DNA from: Tumebacillus avium
Lineage (GTDB): Bacteria; Bacillota; Bacilli; Tumebacillales; Tumebacillaceae
NCBI RefSeq assembly: GCF_002162355.1
Contig: NZ_CP021434.1
Span: forward strand, 1,086,501 to 1,150,500
DNA length: 64,000 nucleotides
Direction: 5' to 3'
How positions within the stretch are numbered: the stretch's first letter is position 1; each line of letters starts with the position of its first letter. Position numbers and translations under genes: made by a program. Under the pieces are notes generated by a model. The model was not told the DNA's origin. It searched no databases and saw nothing but the letters and a program-made list of their open reading frames with translations. Shown one piece after another: positions 32,253 to 40,803 of the stretch.

Positions 32253-32272
32253 TTGTACGTTAGCTCTAAATG

Positions 32273-32716
32273 CTACTCTTGCTTCGCGCCCAGCGCAAAG
32301 GTCAGTTCGGCTTCACAGACCAGCTTGCCGTCGACGAGCGCACGCGCCTTGCCTTTGCCGACCGGGCCTTTGAGGCGGGTGATCTCAACTTCGAGGCGCA
32401 AGGTGTCGCCCGGGCGCACCTGTCCGCGGAACCGGCAGCCGTCGATGCCGCCGAAGAACGCCAGACGGCCCTTGTTCTCTTCTTTGGCGAGCATCGCCAC
32501 CGCGCCGACTTGGGCCAAGGCTTCGACGATCAGCACGCCCGGCATGACCGCATAGCCCGGAAAATGGCCTTGGAAAAACGGCTCGTTGATCGTGACGTTC
32601 TTGATGCCGACCGCGCTCTGCCCGATCTCCAGCTCCACGATCTTGTCGACGAGCAGGAACGGGTAGCGGTGCGCGATAATGCTTTGAATCTCCTCAATGT
32701 TCAGGACTGTCTCCAT
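32273..32716 (-). CDS. fabZ: 3-hydroxyacyl-ACP dehydratase FabZ
   Basis: The 147-residue hot-dog-fold enzyme dehydrates 3-hydroxyacyl-ACP to trans-2-enoyl-ACP in fatty acid synthesis. The active-site segment [20 protein letters not shown] carries the catalytic His and Glu in the expected spacing. The start [20 protein letters not shown] is typical and the length is normal. It stands alone between a sigma-factor gene and a phosphatidyltransferase gene, as in other Bacilli where fabZ lies near flhO/flhP. Confidence 0.95.
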   Translation of the reverse strand: METVLNIEEIQSIIAHRYPFLLVDKIVELEIGQSAVGIKNVTINEPFFQGHFPGYAVMPGVLIVEALAQVGAVAMLAKEENKGRLAFFGGIDGCRFRGQVRPGDTLRLEVEITRLKGPVGKGKARALVDGKLVCEAELTFALGAKQE

Positions 32717-32855
32717 GCGCTATGACCTCCTATGTATTCCAGTGTCTCTATCTTACCAAATCTAAGAAATGGAGCCAAACCGCATAGTCAAACTTTCCCT
32801 GCACATACTACGAGTGCACCTTCCTATGCCTTTTTCGGCTGGCGGAAGTTCACAT

Positions 32856-32892
32856 AAAAAGCACCTCTGCCGTTGCAGAAGGTGCTTTTTAT
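32856..32892 (-). terminator. Intrinsic terminator
   Basis: AAAAAGCACCT pairs with AGGTGCTTTTT around a 13-base loop, itself partly paired (CTGC/GCAG). It overlaps the end of the phosphatidyltransferase gene. Confidence 0.85.
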
Positions 32893-33401
32893 ATGTTCAT
32901 CGCATTGAAGCGGCGGAGATAGTGGAACGAGGTCACAAACGACAAGATGATCACGATCCACAGATATCCTTCCGCAAACGGCCAGCGGAACAGCAACGCC
33001 AGGAGAGCCAGGTAGTACAGCACGGTGTTTGCTTTGCCAAAGACCGTCGCCGGCACCGTCTTCTTGCCCTGTGTGACATAAAAGACGGAGGCGAGGATCA
33101 TCCCCAGATCCCGGAAGAACAGGAGCCCCGCCGTCAGCCACGAAATGCGGTCGTCGATCACGAACGAAAGAACGACCGACAGCATCATCAGCTTGTCGGC
33201 CAACGGGTCCAGCATGCTGCCAAGCTCGGTGACCATCCCGTACGTGCGCGCCAGATACCCGTCGAGGATATCGGTCGCGCCCGCCAGGAAGATCACGAAC
33301 AAGGCCAGCTCCATGTTGTACGCCCAGTCGGAAAAAAATACGAGGAAATAGACTGGAATCAGTCCGAGTCGAAACACCGTTAAGATGTTCGGTAGGTTCA
33401 T
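32889..33401 (-). CDS. CDP-alcohol phosphatidyltransferase (PgsA-like)
   Basis: The 170-residue membrane protein has about five helices. The CDP-alcohol signature D-G-x2-A-R-x8-G-x3-D-x3-D reads DGYLARTYGMVTELGSMLDP followed by LADK. It would make a phospholipid such as phosphatidylglycerol phosphate from CDP-diacylglycerol; the alcohol acceptor is not readable from sequence. Its start is only seven bases from the flhP stop, so it may be cotranscribed with the flagellar genes. Confidence 0.85.
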   Translation of the reverse strand: MNLPNILTVFRLGLIPVYFLVFFSDWAYNMELALFVIFLAGATDILDGYLARTYGMVTELGSMLDPLADKLMMLSVVLSFVIDDRISWLTAGLLFFRDLGMILASVFYVTQGKKTVPATVFGKANTVLYYLALLALLFRWPFAEGYLWIVIILSFVTSFHYLRRFNAMNI

Positions 33402-33407
33402 TCGACA

Positions 33408-34244
33408 TTACCCATTTCGCAAGTTGTTTGCCATCCCCATCATTTGATCGATCGTCTGAAGTGCCCGGGCATTCATGGTGTACGCGCGCTGGGTCATGAT
33501 CATATCGGTCATCTGTTGAATCATGTCCACGTTCGACTGCTCCAAGAACCCTTGTTTCAGTGTTGCCCCGTTCGGCTGATTGTACGCACCGCGCGTCAAC
33601 GCATTTGGTGCAGCGTTTGTTTTCAGCGCGTACATGTTGTTCCCCATCGCTTCCAGATTGGTATCCGGATTCTCGATGTTGACCAGCTCCAGCTGTCCGA
33701 CTGCGGTGCGCACGCCTGCCGCCTCCGCCGTCATCATGCCGTTCTGCTCGATCTTCAGCGTCGCGAGGTCAAAACCGTCCAGCGAGATCGGCTGTTGAGC
33801 GGTGTCCAGCACCGGGTTGCCCGCCGAGTCGGTCAGGTACGGGGTATTGGTCCGGTCATAGCCGACCGCAAACGAGCCGTCGCGGGTGTAGGCATTGTCG
33901 GTCTGTACGCCGTTGTTGAAGATGCCGACTTCGAAAAATGCGTTCGGGCCGTCGATCGCCACGTCCAGCAGGTTCTCCGTCGATTGCAGCGCCCCTTGCG
34001 TGAACAGCTGGGAGACGCCAACCGCCAATACGCCGTGGCCGATGCGCACGCCGCTGGTGGTCTGACGCCCCTGGAGGTTGCCGTTCTGCTGCGTCTGTTG
34101 AATCTCCGCATACAGCATGTCCTTGAAGTTGACATCTTGCTGCTTGTAGCCGGTGGTGTTGACATTGGCGATGTTGTTCGAAATTGTGTCAAGGCGCGTC
34201 TGCTGACCCGCCATCCCATGTGCAGAAGTCCAAAGTGCCCGCAT
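33408..34244 (-). CDS. flhP: Flagellar hook-basal body protein FlhP (FlgG family)
   Basis: The 278-residue rod/hook protein starts with the conserved MRALWTSAHGMAGQQTRLDT and SNNIANVNTTGYKQQDV, has the central DVAIDGPNAFFEV, and ends with QSNVDMIQQMTDMIMTQRAY plus the coiled C-terminus. These mark FlgE/F/G-type axial proteins exported by the flagellar secretion system. The order mbl-flhO-flhP is that of Bacillus subtilis, where FlhO and FlhP form the distal rod. Fifteen bases separate it from flhO. Confidence 0.9.
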   Translation of the reverse strand: MRALWTSAHGMAGQQTRLDTISNNIANVNTTGYKQQDVNFKDMLYAEIQQTQQNGNLQGRQTTSGVRIGHGVLAVGVSQLFTQGALQSTENLLDVAIDGPNAFFEVGIFNNGVQTDNAYTRDGSFAVGYDRTNTPYLTDSAGNPVLDTAQQPISLDGFDLATLKIEQNGMMTAEAAGVRTAVGQLELVNIENPDTNLEAMGNNMYALKTNAAPNALTRGAYNQPNGATLKQGFLEQSNVDMIQQMTDMIMTQRAYTMNARALQTIDQMMGMANNLRNG

Positions 34245-34260
34245 CTAGTCCACCTCCCCT

Positions 34261-35070
34261 TTATCCCAGCCGCCCGATCGAGACAGCTTTCTCAAGCGTA
34301 CTGTCCAGCGACTTGATCATGCGCTGGTTGGCTTCATAACTTCTCATCACGTTGATCATCGAGACCATCGAGCCGGCCAAGTCGACGTTCGACTGCTCCA
34401 GCTGCCCTTTTTCCACCTGTGCGGTGCCGCGTACAGCTGCAGCCGCCGAGGTGAAGTAGGTGTCGCCGTACTTCTCCAGCTTCGTCGCGTCGACGATGTC
34501 GACCGAGCCAAACTGCGCGTTACGCGGATACGGCTGTCCCTGTGCGGTCGTGTACTCATAGGCGCCGTTCTCAAGCACGCGAATCCGCGCGTCGTTCAGC
34601 GGCAGGCCGGTCGCCGCGTCGACCGGAATCACCGGGTCGCCCGAGGTGGTGACGAGGAAGTTCGTCCCCGCCTGCACCTTGAAGTCACCGTCGCGGGTGT
34701 ACATGACCTGGTTGCCGTTCAGCACCGGGAAAAACGAGCGGCGGTTCGGCTCGCCTGCCGGAGCCGGGTTGTCCAAAATCGCGTACGCGTGCGGGTTGTC
34801 CGACTTTTGCAAGCCGCCCTGCAGGAAGCGCGGCAACGCTTCTTCGAGAAACGTCCCGTTGCTCATCCGTCCAACCGTCTTGTTCTCCGCGCCTGCGCCG
34901 CCTGCGAAGTCGTTGATGCGCAGGATCAGCTCCTCCGGAAACGAGCGAATCACACCTGTATCGGACTTGTAACCGACAGTGTTCGCATTGGCGATGTTGT
35001 TCGAAATAAGCTCTTGCATCCGTTCGTTCGCATGCATGCCGGAATTGGCGATGTAAAGTCCGCGAATCAT
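34261..35070 (-). CDS. flhO: Flagellar hook-basal body protein FlhO
   Basis: The 269-residue protein starts MIRGLYIANSGMHANERMQE, then ISNNIANANTVGYKSDTGV, and ends QLEQSNVDLAGSMVSMINVM with the usual heptad C-terminus (RMIKSLDSTLEKAV). It is a paralogue of flhP downstream and a member of the FlgF/FlgG rod family. It lies 47 bases after mbl. No other flagellar genes are in the window. Confidence 0.9.
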   Translation of the reverse strand: MIRGLYIANSGMHANERMQELISNNIANANTVGYKSDTGVIRSFPEELILRINDFAGGAGAENKTVGRMSNGTFLEEALPRFLQGGLQKSDNPHAYAILDNPAPAGEPNRRSFFPVLNGNQVMYTRDGDFKVQAGTNFLVTTSGDPVIPVDAATGLPLNDARIRVLENGAYEYTTAQGQPYPRNAQFGSVDIVDATKLEKYGDTYFTSAAAAVRGTAQVEKGQLEQSNVDLAGSMVSMINVMRSYEANQRMIKSLDSTLEKAVSIGRLG

Positions 35071-35117
35071 CGGTCACGCCTCCTCAAGAAGTAATGTTGG
35101 AATGTCTGTATCGAAAA

Positions 35118-36155
35118 TTAACCGATGGTGCCGGCCGGCTGCTTGCGGCCGAAACCGAACAGGGAAGGCTTCTGCACCTTGGCCATATAATCGAGCGCCA
35201 TGCCCGTGCCATGTACCACGCAGGACATCGGGTCGTTGGCGATATGCACCGGAATCTGCAACTCCTGAATCATCAGCTTGTCCAATCCGTACAGCAATGC
35301 GCCGCCGCCGGTCAGGACGAGGCCTTTGTCGAAGATGTCGGCCGCCAGCTCCGGCGGGGTGACTTCGAGCACCTGCTTGGTGGCGGCGACCAGCATGTCC
35401 ACCGTCTCCTGCAGAGCTTCGCGCATCTCTTCCGAGCGCACCGTCACCGTCTTCGGCAGACCGCTGATCATATCGCGGCCGCGAATGTCCATCTCTGCCT
35501 GACGTGAGTGCGGGAATACGGAAACCACGCCGATCTTAATGTCTTCAGCCGTTCTTTCACCGATCAACAGGGAGTATTCTTTCTTGATGTAGCGGATGAT
35601 CGCTTCGTCGAACTTGTCCCCCGCGACGCGAATAGAATTGGCGGTAACGACATCACCGAGCGAGAGTACCGCTACATCGGTCGTGCCTCCGCCAATATCT
35701 ACCACCATGCTGCCGGAAGGTTCATAGATGTCCAATCCGGCTCCGATCGCTGCTGCCTTGGGTTCCGAAATCAGGTCGACCTGCCTGGCTCCCGTGCGGG
35801 TCGCCGCTTCCACGACCGCCTTTTGCTCGACCGACGTGATGCCGGACGGCACGCAGATCATCACTCGCGGGCGTTTGAACGGGCTCTTGCCGATCGCGCG
35901 CTGGATGAAGTGACGAAGCATGATCTCCGTTGTATCAAAGTCGGCGATGACTCCTTCGCGCAACGGGCGCGTCGCCACGATATGACCGGGCGTGCGTCCG
36001 AGCATGCGACGTGCTTCTTCGCCGACTGCTACGACTTTATTGGTCTGACTGTCTATTGCTACCACGGAAGGTTCATCGAGAACGATGCCCTTTCCTTTGA
36101 CGTGTACCAGCACGTTAGCCGTGCCGAGATCCACGCCGATGTCGATTCCGAACAT
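35118..36155 (-). CDS. mbl: MreB-like cell-shape protein Mbl
   Basis: The 345-residue actin-like ATPase starts at ATG 36155 behind AAGGAGGAAC. Nucleotide-binding loops are visible: GVDLGTANVLVHVKGKGIV (phosphate 1), DIGGGTTDVAVLSLGD (phosphate 2) and LTGGGALLYGLD (adenosine). It forms filaments under the membrane that direct cell-wall synthesis. The gene order spoIIID-mbl-flhO-flhP is conserved in Bacilli and favours Mbl over MreB. A short C-terminal tail beyond the core is present. Confidence 0.9.
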   Translation of the reverse strand: MFGIDIGVDLGTANVLVHVKGKGIVLDEPSVVAIDSQTNKVVAVGEEARRMLGRTPGHIVATRPLREGVIADFDTTEIMLRHFIQRAIGKSPFKRPRVMICVPSGITSVEQKAVVEAATRTGARQVDLISEPKAAAIGAGLDIYEPSGSMVVDIGGGTTDVAVLSLGDVVTANSIRVAGDKFDEAIIRYIKKEYSLLIGERTAEDIKIGVVSVFPHSRQAEMDIRGRDMISGLPKTVTVRSEEMREALQETVDMLVAATKQVLEVTPPELAADIFDKGLVLTGGGALLYGLDKLMIQELQIPVHIANDPMSCVVHGTGMALDYMAKVQKPSLFGFGRKQPAGTIG

Positions 36156-36254
36156 GCGTGAGAGTTCCTCCTTAGCCCCATCTAACTCATGGAAACAGCG
36201 AAATCTCATGCTCGGTGATTTAAAAGAATTACAGAGAAATCGCCCTAATAACTT

Positions 36255-36563
36255 CTACATCGGGGTGGAGACTCCTCTTTCTGCTTGCAGATTTTTCGCC
36301 ACTTTTCGCTTTGTTTCGTCTTTGCGGTACTTCTTCTTTGTTGCCTCTCCTCCCCGCAGATGCCGGATGGATTTGTGGTATTCCAGGATTTCTTTTACTC
36401 GATTGGCCAAGTCAGGATTAATCTCGGGCAGCCGTTCGGTAAGGTCTTTATGCACGGTGCTTTTGGAGACCCCGAATTCCCGCGCGATCGTACGAACCGT
36501 GTTTTTAGTTTCCACGATGTACTCGCCGATTTTCAGGGTACGTTCTTTGATGTAGTCGTGCAA
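36255..36563 (-). CDS. spoIIID: Sporulation transcription factor SpoIIID
   Basis: The 102-residue protein starts at TTG 36563 (LHDYIKERTLKIGEYIVETK) behind GGGGAGG. It has the helix-turn-helix TVRTIAREFGVSKSTVHKDL and the conserved ERLPEINPDLANRVKEIL and KSIRHLRGGEATKKKYR. It regulates mother-cell genes together with sigma E. The C-terminus is about ten residues longer than in B. subtilis, ending AERGVSTPM. It precedes mbl, as usual. Confidence 0.95.
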   Translation of the reverse strand: MHDYIKERTLKIGEYIVETKNTVRTIAREFGVSKSTVHKDLTERLPEINPDLANRVKEILEYHKSIRHLRGGEATKKKYRKDETKRKVAKNLQAERGVSTPM

Positions 36564-36721
36564 TCCCCTCGCCTCCCCATGTTCATCGGTTTGTCTGATA
36601 ACATGTATATGAGGGGGGGAAGAGCATATTCCAAAAATGCGGCTTGTCGAGCCCTGACAGCTTGTTTGCACCGATTATCTCTGTCTATCTTTCCTTTTCT
36701 TTTTGAGTAGATTGCACAAAA

Positions 36722-36757
36722 AAAAAACCGCTCCTGTGTTCAGGAGCGGTCTTTTGG
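36722..36757 (-). terminator. Intrinsic terminator of spoIIQ-like gene
   Basis: ACCGCTCCTG pairs with CAGGAGCGGT around a four-base loop. On the minus strand a run of T residues follows. Confidence 0.9.
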
Positions 36758-36771
36758 ATTGCTTTGGATGC

Positions 36772-37677
36772 TTACTCTGCCGCTTTGTCAGCGTCAGATT
36801 TCGATGCGTCTTGCCCTTCGCCCGCCGGTTTGGTGGCAGCGTCGGTCTTGGCAGCATCTTTCGGCTCTTCGGTCTTTTCAGCCGGAGCGCCCGCACCCGC
36901 GCCGGCAGCGTCGCCGGACGGAGTGGTCGTTTCGGAGCTTGCAGCTTGCGCGCCGTTTTTCGCGGACGTTTCGTACGCGGACGGCTTCTTCGGCAAGGTG
37001 CCGTTCGGGTCGATCGCCGTGCCGTCTTTGCGCAGTTCGAAGTGCAGGTGGTTCTTCTCATCCTTCTCGAAGCGGTTGTTGCCCGACTTGGCGATCGGCT
37101 GGCCGGAGATCACTTTCGTGCCGGCTTTCACTTCGACTTTGGACAGCGATGCATAGTAGGTGGAGTAGCCGTTGCCGTGGTCGATTTCCACGGTGTAGCC
37201 CATCAGCGGATCTTCGTTGACCGATTTCACGGTGCCCATCGCAGCTGCGATGACGGTGAAGGAAGCGTCGCTCTTCAGGCCGATATCCACGCCTTCATGC
37301 GGGGTAAAGGTCGATTCGTAAGAGACGACCGCCATTGCGTTTTCTTCTTCGGTGCCGGAGTCTTTGAAGAAGTCGAGCGAGAGCGCTGCGTCTTCGCCGC
37401 CGTCGCCGACCGGCCAGATGAAGCTCGGCGCGGTGTTGGCCGGTGTTGCTGCATCGTCAGACGGGAGAACCGGGCCTGCCTGTTCGCCGGTGTTTTGCTT
37501 CTCGATCTCGTACGGAGCTGCGTCCTGGCTTTTTGCGTACATCAAACCAACGATGAGGACGGAAGCTGCGAGATAGATAACCGGGAACGTCCAGCGTTTG
37601 CCCCAAAAAGACTTCGTTTGCGTTGCGGAGTTGCGGGTTTCCTTGTTTTTGTCTTGTTGTTTGTTTTCGTTATTCAT
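36772..37677 (-). CDS. spoIIQ: SpoIIQ-like membrane M23 peptidase
   Basis: The 301-residue protein starts at ATG 37677 (MNNENKQQDKNK) after AGGTGAT. A single membrane helix (~25-45) precedes the extracytoplasmic LytM domain (~110-230). The metal-binding HEGVD and the HLH of NHLHFELRKDG are both present, so the zinc site looks intact. The C-terminal ~70 residues are Ala/Thr/Glu/Lys-rich and low complexity. In sporulation SpoIIQ sits in the forespore membrane and pairs with SpoIIIAH. The neighbouring spoIID and spoIIID genes support the assignment. Confidence 0.8.
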   Translation of the reverse strand: MNNENKQQDKNKETRNSATQTKSFWGKRWTFPVIYLAASVLIVGLMYAKSQDAAPYEIEKQNTGEQAGPVLPSDDAATPANTAPSFIWPVGDGGEDAALSLDFFKDSGTEEENAMAVVSYESTFTPHEGVDIGLKSDASFTVIAAAMGTVKSVNEDPLMGYTVEIDHGNGYSTYYASLSKVEVKAGTKVISGQPIAKSGNNRFEKDEKNHLHFELRKDGTAIDPNGTLPKKPSAYETSAKNGAQAASSETTTPSGDAAGAGAGAPAEKTEEPKDAAKTDAATKPAGEGQDASKSDADKAAE

Positions 37678-37782
37678 TATCATCACCTCAGTAGCACATT
37701 CTCGACCGTTTGCGAGACTCATATACATCGCTGACTGAGGATCACGAAATTTTTTTCATAAAACGTATCCCGGTTGCACACG

Positions 37783-38805
37783 CTAATTGTTTTGCAGCAC
37801 GTCCGACACTTTTCCGAGCGTCACGCCCTGGTAGTAATGGCGGATGATCTCGTCCCACTTTTTGCCGTCTTGGGCCATGCCGTTCGCTCCGTATTGGGAG
37901 AGGCCGACGCCGTGGCCGAAGCCTTTGGTAAAAAAGGAGATCGTGCCGGCCGCCGCATTGACCTGCCAGGTGAAGAGCGTGGAGCGCAGTCCCAGTTTGC
38001 CTCGGAAGTCCGGCCCGGTAAACGTTTTGTCGCCAACTTGGATCTTTTTGATATGCTCGGTGGCGGAGCGTTCGAGCGGCTTGATCAGGCTGCCGATGCT
38101 GGCGGCGGGGATCGCCTGCAGGCCGAGTTTGGTGTAGAACTCGGTGAGCGGGATGTCCTGGGTGGCGGTGAACTTGTCCGAATGAGCATCCCACGGCGAG
38201 TCGACGGAGCGCAGGTAGGGAACCTGGCTGCCCCAGTAGTCTTCGGAGTTTTCCGTCTTGCCGCTGGAGGTGGAGAAGAACAGGGCTTCGATCGGCTTGC
38301 CTTCGTAGAGGGCGATCTGACCTTTGGTGGCGTTGATCGCGGCGTTGATCTTGGAGAGGTTCTTTTGGTAGTCGGCAGCGCCCCAGCGCGTTTTTAATTT
38401 GTCTTCGCCTGAGTACGCTTGGCCTTCGTTGTGGTTGTCCGATACGTCAGCTGCGGGGTGCAGCTCCGATTTTTTGCCGTTGGCCATGCGGCGCACGATG
38501 TAGGTGCGGGCGGCGACCGCTTGGGCTTTTAATGCTTCCGGTTGGAAATGGACGGGCATCTCGGCGGCGACAACACCGCGCACATAGGCTTCGAGCGGCA
38601 TGGTGACCAGCTTGTTCTGCCCGGTGAGGTAGACGTCGACCGTCGGGTCGTTAGGTGTGATGTCGAGTTCGACGAGGGTGCTTGGGTTCTGTGTTTTGGC
38701 AGGGTTCTTGTCCGGCCAGACGGCGATCAGCGCGGCCGGAAGCAGGATGGTCACCACGAGCACGGAGAGGATCACTGCGAGGATGGCGAGTACGTTTTTT
38801 TTCAT
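37783..38805 (-). CDS. spoIID: Sporulation peptidoglycan glycosylase SpoIID
   Basis: The 340-residue protein starts at ATG 38805 (MKKNVLAILAVILSVLVV) behind GGAGG. One N-terminal membrane helix is followed by the SpoIID domain: LEAYVRGVVAAEMPVHFQPE holds the catalytic Glu, then AARTYIVRRM, STSSGKTENSEDYWG, and the C-terminal GFGHGVGLSQYGANGMAQDG. It is a lytic transglycosylase acting with SpoIIP and SpoIIM during engulfment. The place next to the spoIIQ-like gene and near murA matches other Bacilli. Confidence 0.9.
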   Translation of the reverse strand: MKKNVLAILAVILSVLVVTILLPAALIAVWPDKNPAKTQNPSTLVELDITPNDPTVDVYLTGQNKLVTMPLEAYVRGVVAAEMPVHFQPEALKAQAVAARTYIVRRMANGKKSELHPAADVSDNHNEGQAYSGEDKLKTRWGAADYQKNLSKINAAINATKGQIALYEGKPIEALFFSTSSGKTENSEDYWGSQVPYLRSVDSPWDAHSDKFTATQDIPLTEFYTKLGLQAIPAASIGSLIKPLERSATEHIKKIQVGDKTFTGPDFRGKLGLRSTLFTWQVNAAAGTISFFTKGFGHGVGLSQYGANGMAQDGKKWDEIIRHYYQGVTLGKVSDVLQNN

Positions 38806-38889
38806 GTGCGGGAGGGCCTCCATTTCTTCGTTTGCTGCATGAAACTCTATGAAAGCATATGAGAGAGATGGAAGTGATATGATCGAAAA

Positions 38890-38916
38890 AAGAAGCCCGC
38901 TACATGCGGGCTTCCC
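38890..38916 (-). terminator. Terminator overlapping the LysM gene end
   Basis: GAAGCCCGC and GCGGGCTTC pair around the last codons and stop codon of the LysM/M23 gene, with a T-run after on the minus strand. Confidence 0.85.
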
Positions 38917-40702
38917 AGTATTTTAGGATGAAGTAAGCGTTGCGTGCTTCGAATCCGGCGGCGTTGTCATAGAGTCCGAAATGCAGGTGCGGGACAAATT
39001 TGTCTTCGGTGCCGGACGGACCGTAGCCGGTGCTGCCGACATAGCCGAGCAGTTGGCCGGGTGCGACGCGAACGCCTTTGGCGAGGCCGGGGGCGTAGCG
39101 GTCGAGGTGGGCGTAGTAGACACTGTACTGCGAGTTGTCGAGGCGGATCGTGACCCGCCAGCCGCCGAGTTCATTCCAGCCGTAGTTGGTGACCACGCCC
39201 CCGCCGACGGAGACGACTGGAGTGCCTTTTGGCGCCATGATGTCGGTGCCTTCGTGCGCGCGCACCGTCGTGCCGTCCGGGTTGTATGCGCGCGAGTCGC
39301 CCCAGGTGTCGCTGAACGGGTCATAGGAGCCCTGCGTCGGGAACGGGAAGACGAAGCCCGGCTTGCCCAGCTGATCGGCGAGGGACGGTTCCATCTGCCC
39401 CAGCCAAGAATCGGCCGGCGGCGGCGGTGCCGGTGTGTAGTTCGGCACCTGCAAGCGCTGCCCAACGCGCAAGGCATCGGTGGTCAGGTTGTTTAAAGAG
39501 CGCAAGGTGGTCACCGACGTGTTGAAGCGTGTGGCAAGACCCCAGAGCGTGTCGCCGGAGACGACGATGTACTCGCCTGTTGTGGGCGTGGTCGGGGTGG
39601 TGCCAGTCGGGGTGGTGCCAGTCGGGGTGGTGCCAGTCGGGGTGGTGCCTGTAGGCGCTGTTCCCGTTGGTGTTGTTCCCGTTGGTGTTGTTCCTGTCGG
39701 GGTTGTGGTTGTAGGCGTCGACGTAGTCGGCGTCGTGCCCGTTGGCGCCGGAGGCGCCTGAACAGGAGGCAGCTGGACTCCCGCTTGCGGGATGGTCAAC
39801 ACCTGGCCGATGGTTAACGCGTCGCTCGTCAACCCGTTCTCCGCCCGGATCGCATCGACTGTCACCCCGTTGGCCTGCGCCAGTTTCCAGAGCGTATCGC
39901 CGGACTGCACGACGTAGGTCGTCGCCGGGATCGGGATCAACAGCTGCTCCCCCGGATACAGCGTCGGGTCGGACATGCCGTTGAGCTGCAGGATCGCCGT
40001 TGCTGTCGTCTTGTAGGCCTGCGAGAGCTTCCACAGCGTATCGCCGCTGGCCACCGCATGCAGTCGGGCCGGCTGGTTGGACACGACCACCGCCGGGCGG
40101 AACGGGTCCCACGCCACTTTGGCCTGCAAGGACTCCGACACGAACCGCACCGGCACAAACATGCTGTCACCGACAATCATCGCCGGCTCATCCATCGCCA
40201 CCGAACGCCCGTTGACCACAGCGGTCGCCGAGTTGCTCGTCAGCACGATCCGCGTGCTCCCTTGCGTCACCGTCGCCCGCTGCGCCGCCGCATCCCACGC
40301 CACCGACGCGCCTAAGCCTTCCACAATCGTGCGCAGCGGCACCATCACCCGGTCATTGTGCATAAAGGGCTGCCCGCCGGCGAGCACTTTGCCGTTGACG
40401 AACAGGGCGATCGCCGTCGCCGCATACACGCTTTTCTTGCTCGTATCGGCCACGGTCGGCAGCGACATCGCCGCGACCAGCATCGTCCCGAGGAACACGC
40501 GCACTGCCCGCGCCTGCGACCCGGGATACTTTTGCTGCACATACTGCATGATCGACCCCCGCAGCCGCTCATTGCGAGTCTCCCCCGCGCCGAGCTCCGC
40601 GCCCATCTCTTCCATAAAATCATAGCTTCGTAAATAAAGGTGCAGCTCGCCTCCATAGGGAGTCTGCACCCACCTCTCTCTTAGAAAAGGGGATTGTTGC
40701 AT
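38900..40702 (-). CDS. LysM/M23 wall peptidase with copper-amine-oxidase-like domain
   Basis: The 600-residue protein starts at ATG 40702 behind AAAGGAGGG. About 65 cytosolic residues precede a membrane helix (~66-90). A copper amine oxidase N-terminal-like domain follows (~95-205, NGKVLAGGQPFMHNDRVMVP), then LysM domains at ~215-255 and ~262-305. A Pro/Thr/Gly linker of five-residue repeats (TPTGT-like) and a third LysM (~380-420) come next. The M23 domain has HEGTDIMAPKG and VPHLHFGL, so its metal site is complete. It probably cuts or binds peptidoglycan outside the membrane. Its place between spoIID and murA suggests a role in sporulation or wall remodelling. Confidence 0.8.
   Translation of the reverse strand: MQQSPFLRERWVQTPYGGELHLYLRSYDFMEEMGAELGAGETRNERLRGSIMQYVQQKYPGSQARAVRVFLGTMLVAAMSLPTVADTSKKSVYAATAIALFVNGKVLAGGQPFMHNDRVMVPLRTIVEGLGASVAWDAAAQRATVTQGSTRIVLTSNSATAVVNGRSVAMDEPAMIVGDSMFVPVRFVSESLQAKVAWDPFRPAVVVSNQPARLHAVASGDTLWKLSQAYKTTATAILQLNGMSDPTLYPGEQLLIPIPATTYVVQSGDTLWKLAQANGVTVDAIRAENGLTSDALTIGQVLTIPQAGVQLPPVQAPPAPTGTTPTTSTPTTTTPTGTTPTGTTPTGTAPTGTTPTGTTPTGTTPTGTTPTTPTTGEYIVVSGDTLWGLATRFNTSVTTLRSLNNLTTDALRVGQRLQVPNYTPAPPPPADSWLGQMEPSLADQLGKPGFVFPFPTQGSYDPFSDTWGDSRAYNPDGTTVRAHEGTDIMAPKGTPVVSVGGGVVTNYGWNELGGWRVTIRLDNSQYSVYYAHLDRYAPGLAKGVRVAPGQLLGYVGSTGYGPSGTEDKFVPHLHFGLYDNAAGFEARNAYFILKYWEARM
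39592..39745. repeat. 15-base tandem repeats in LysM-gene linker
   Basis: The unit GGGGTGGTGCCAGTC recurs almost perfectly four times from 39594 to 39653, followed by diverged units. It codes for the TPTGT-type linker in multiples of five residues, so copy changes keep the frame. Confidence 0.8.
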
Positions 40703-40755
40703 CGAAGTTTTCCCTCCTTTGCCAGCTATCCCCTAGCCTTCCCCAATCGCACACA

Positions 40756-40792
40756 AAAAAAGACGACCCGTATCTAGGCCGCCTTTCCCATT
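40756..40792 (-). terminator. Intrinsic terminator of murA
   Basis: On the minus strand, AAAGGCGGCC pairs with GGTCGTCTTT (two G-U pairs), followed by seven T residues. Confidence 0.65.
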
Positions 40793-40803
40793 TTTAAAGT
40801 TGT

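Noticed and set aside
39592-39745. CRISPR array
   Set aside because: The repeats are directly adjacent 15-base units without spacers and encode a protein linker.
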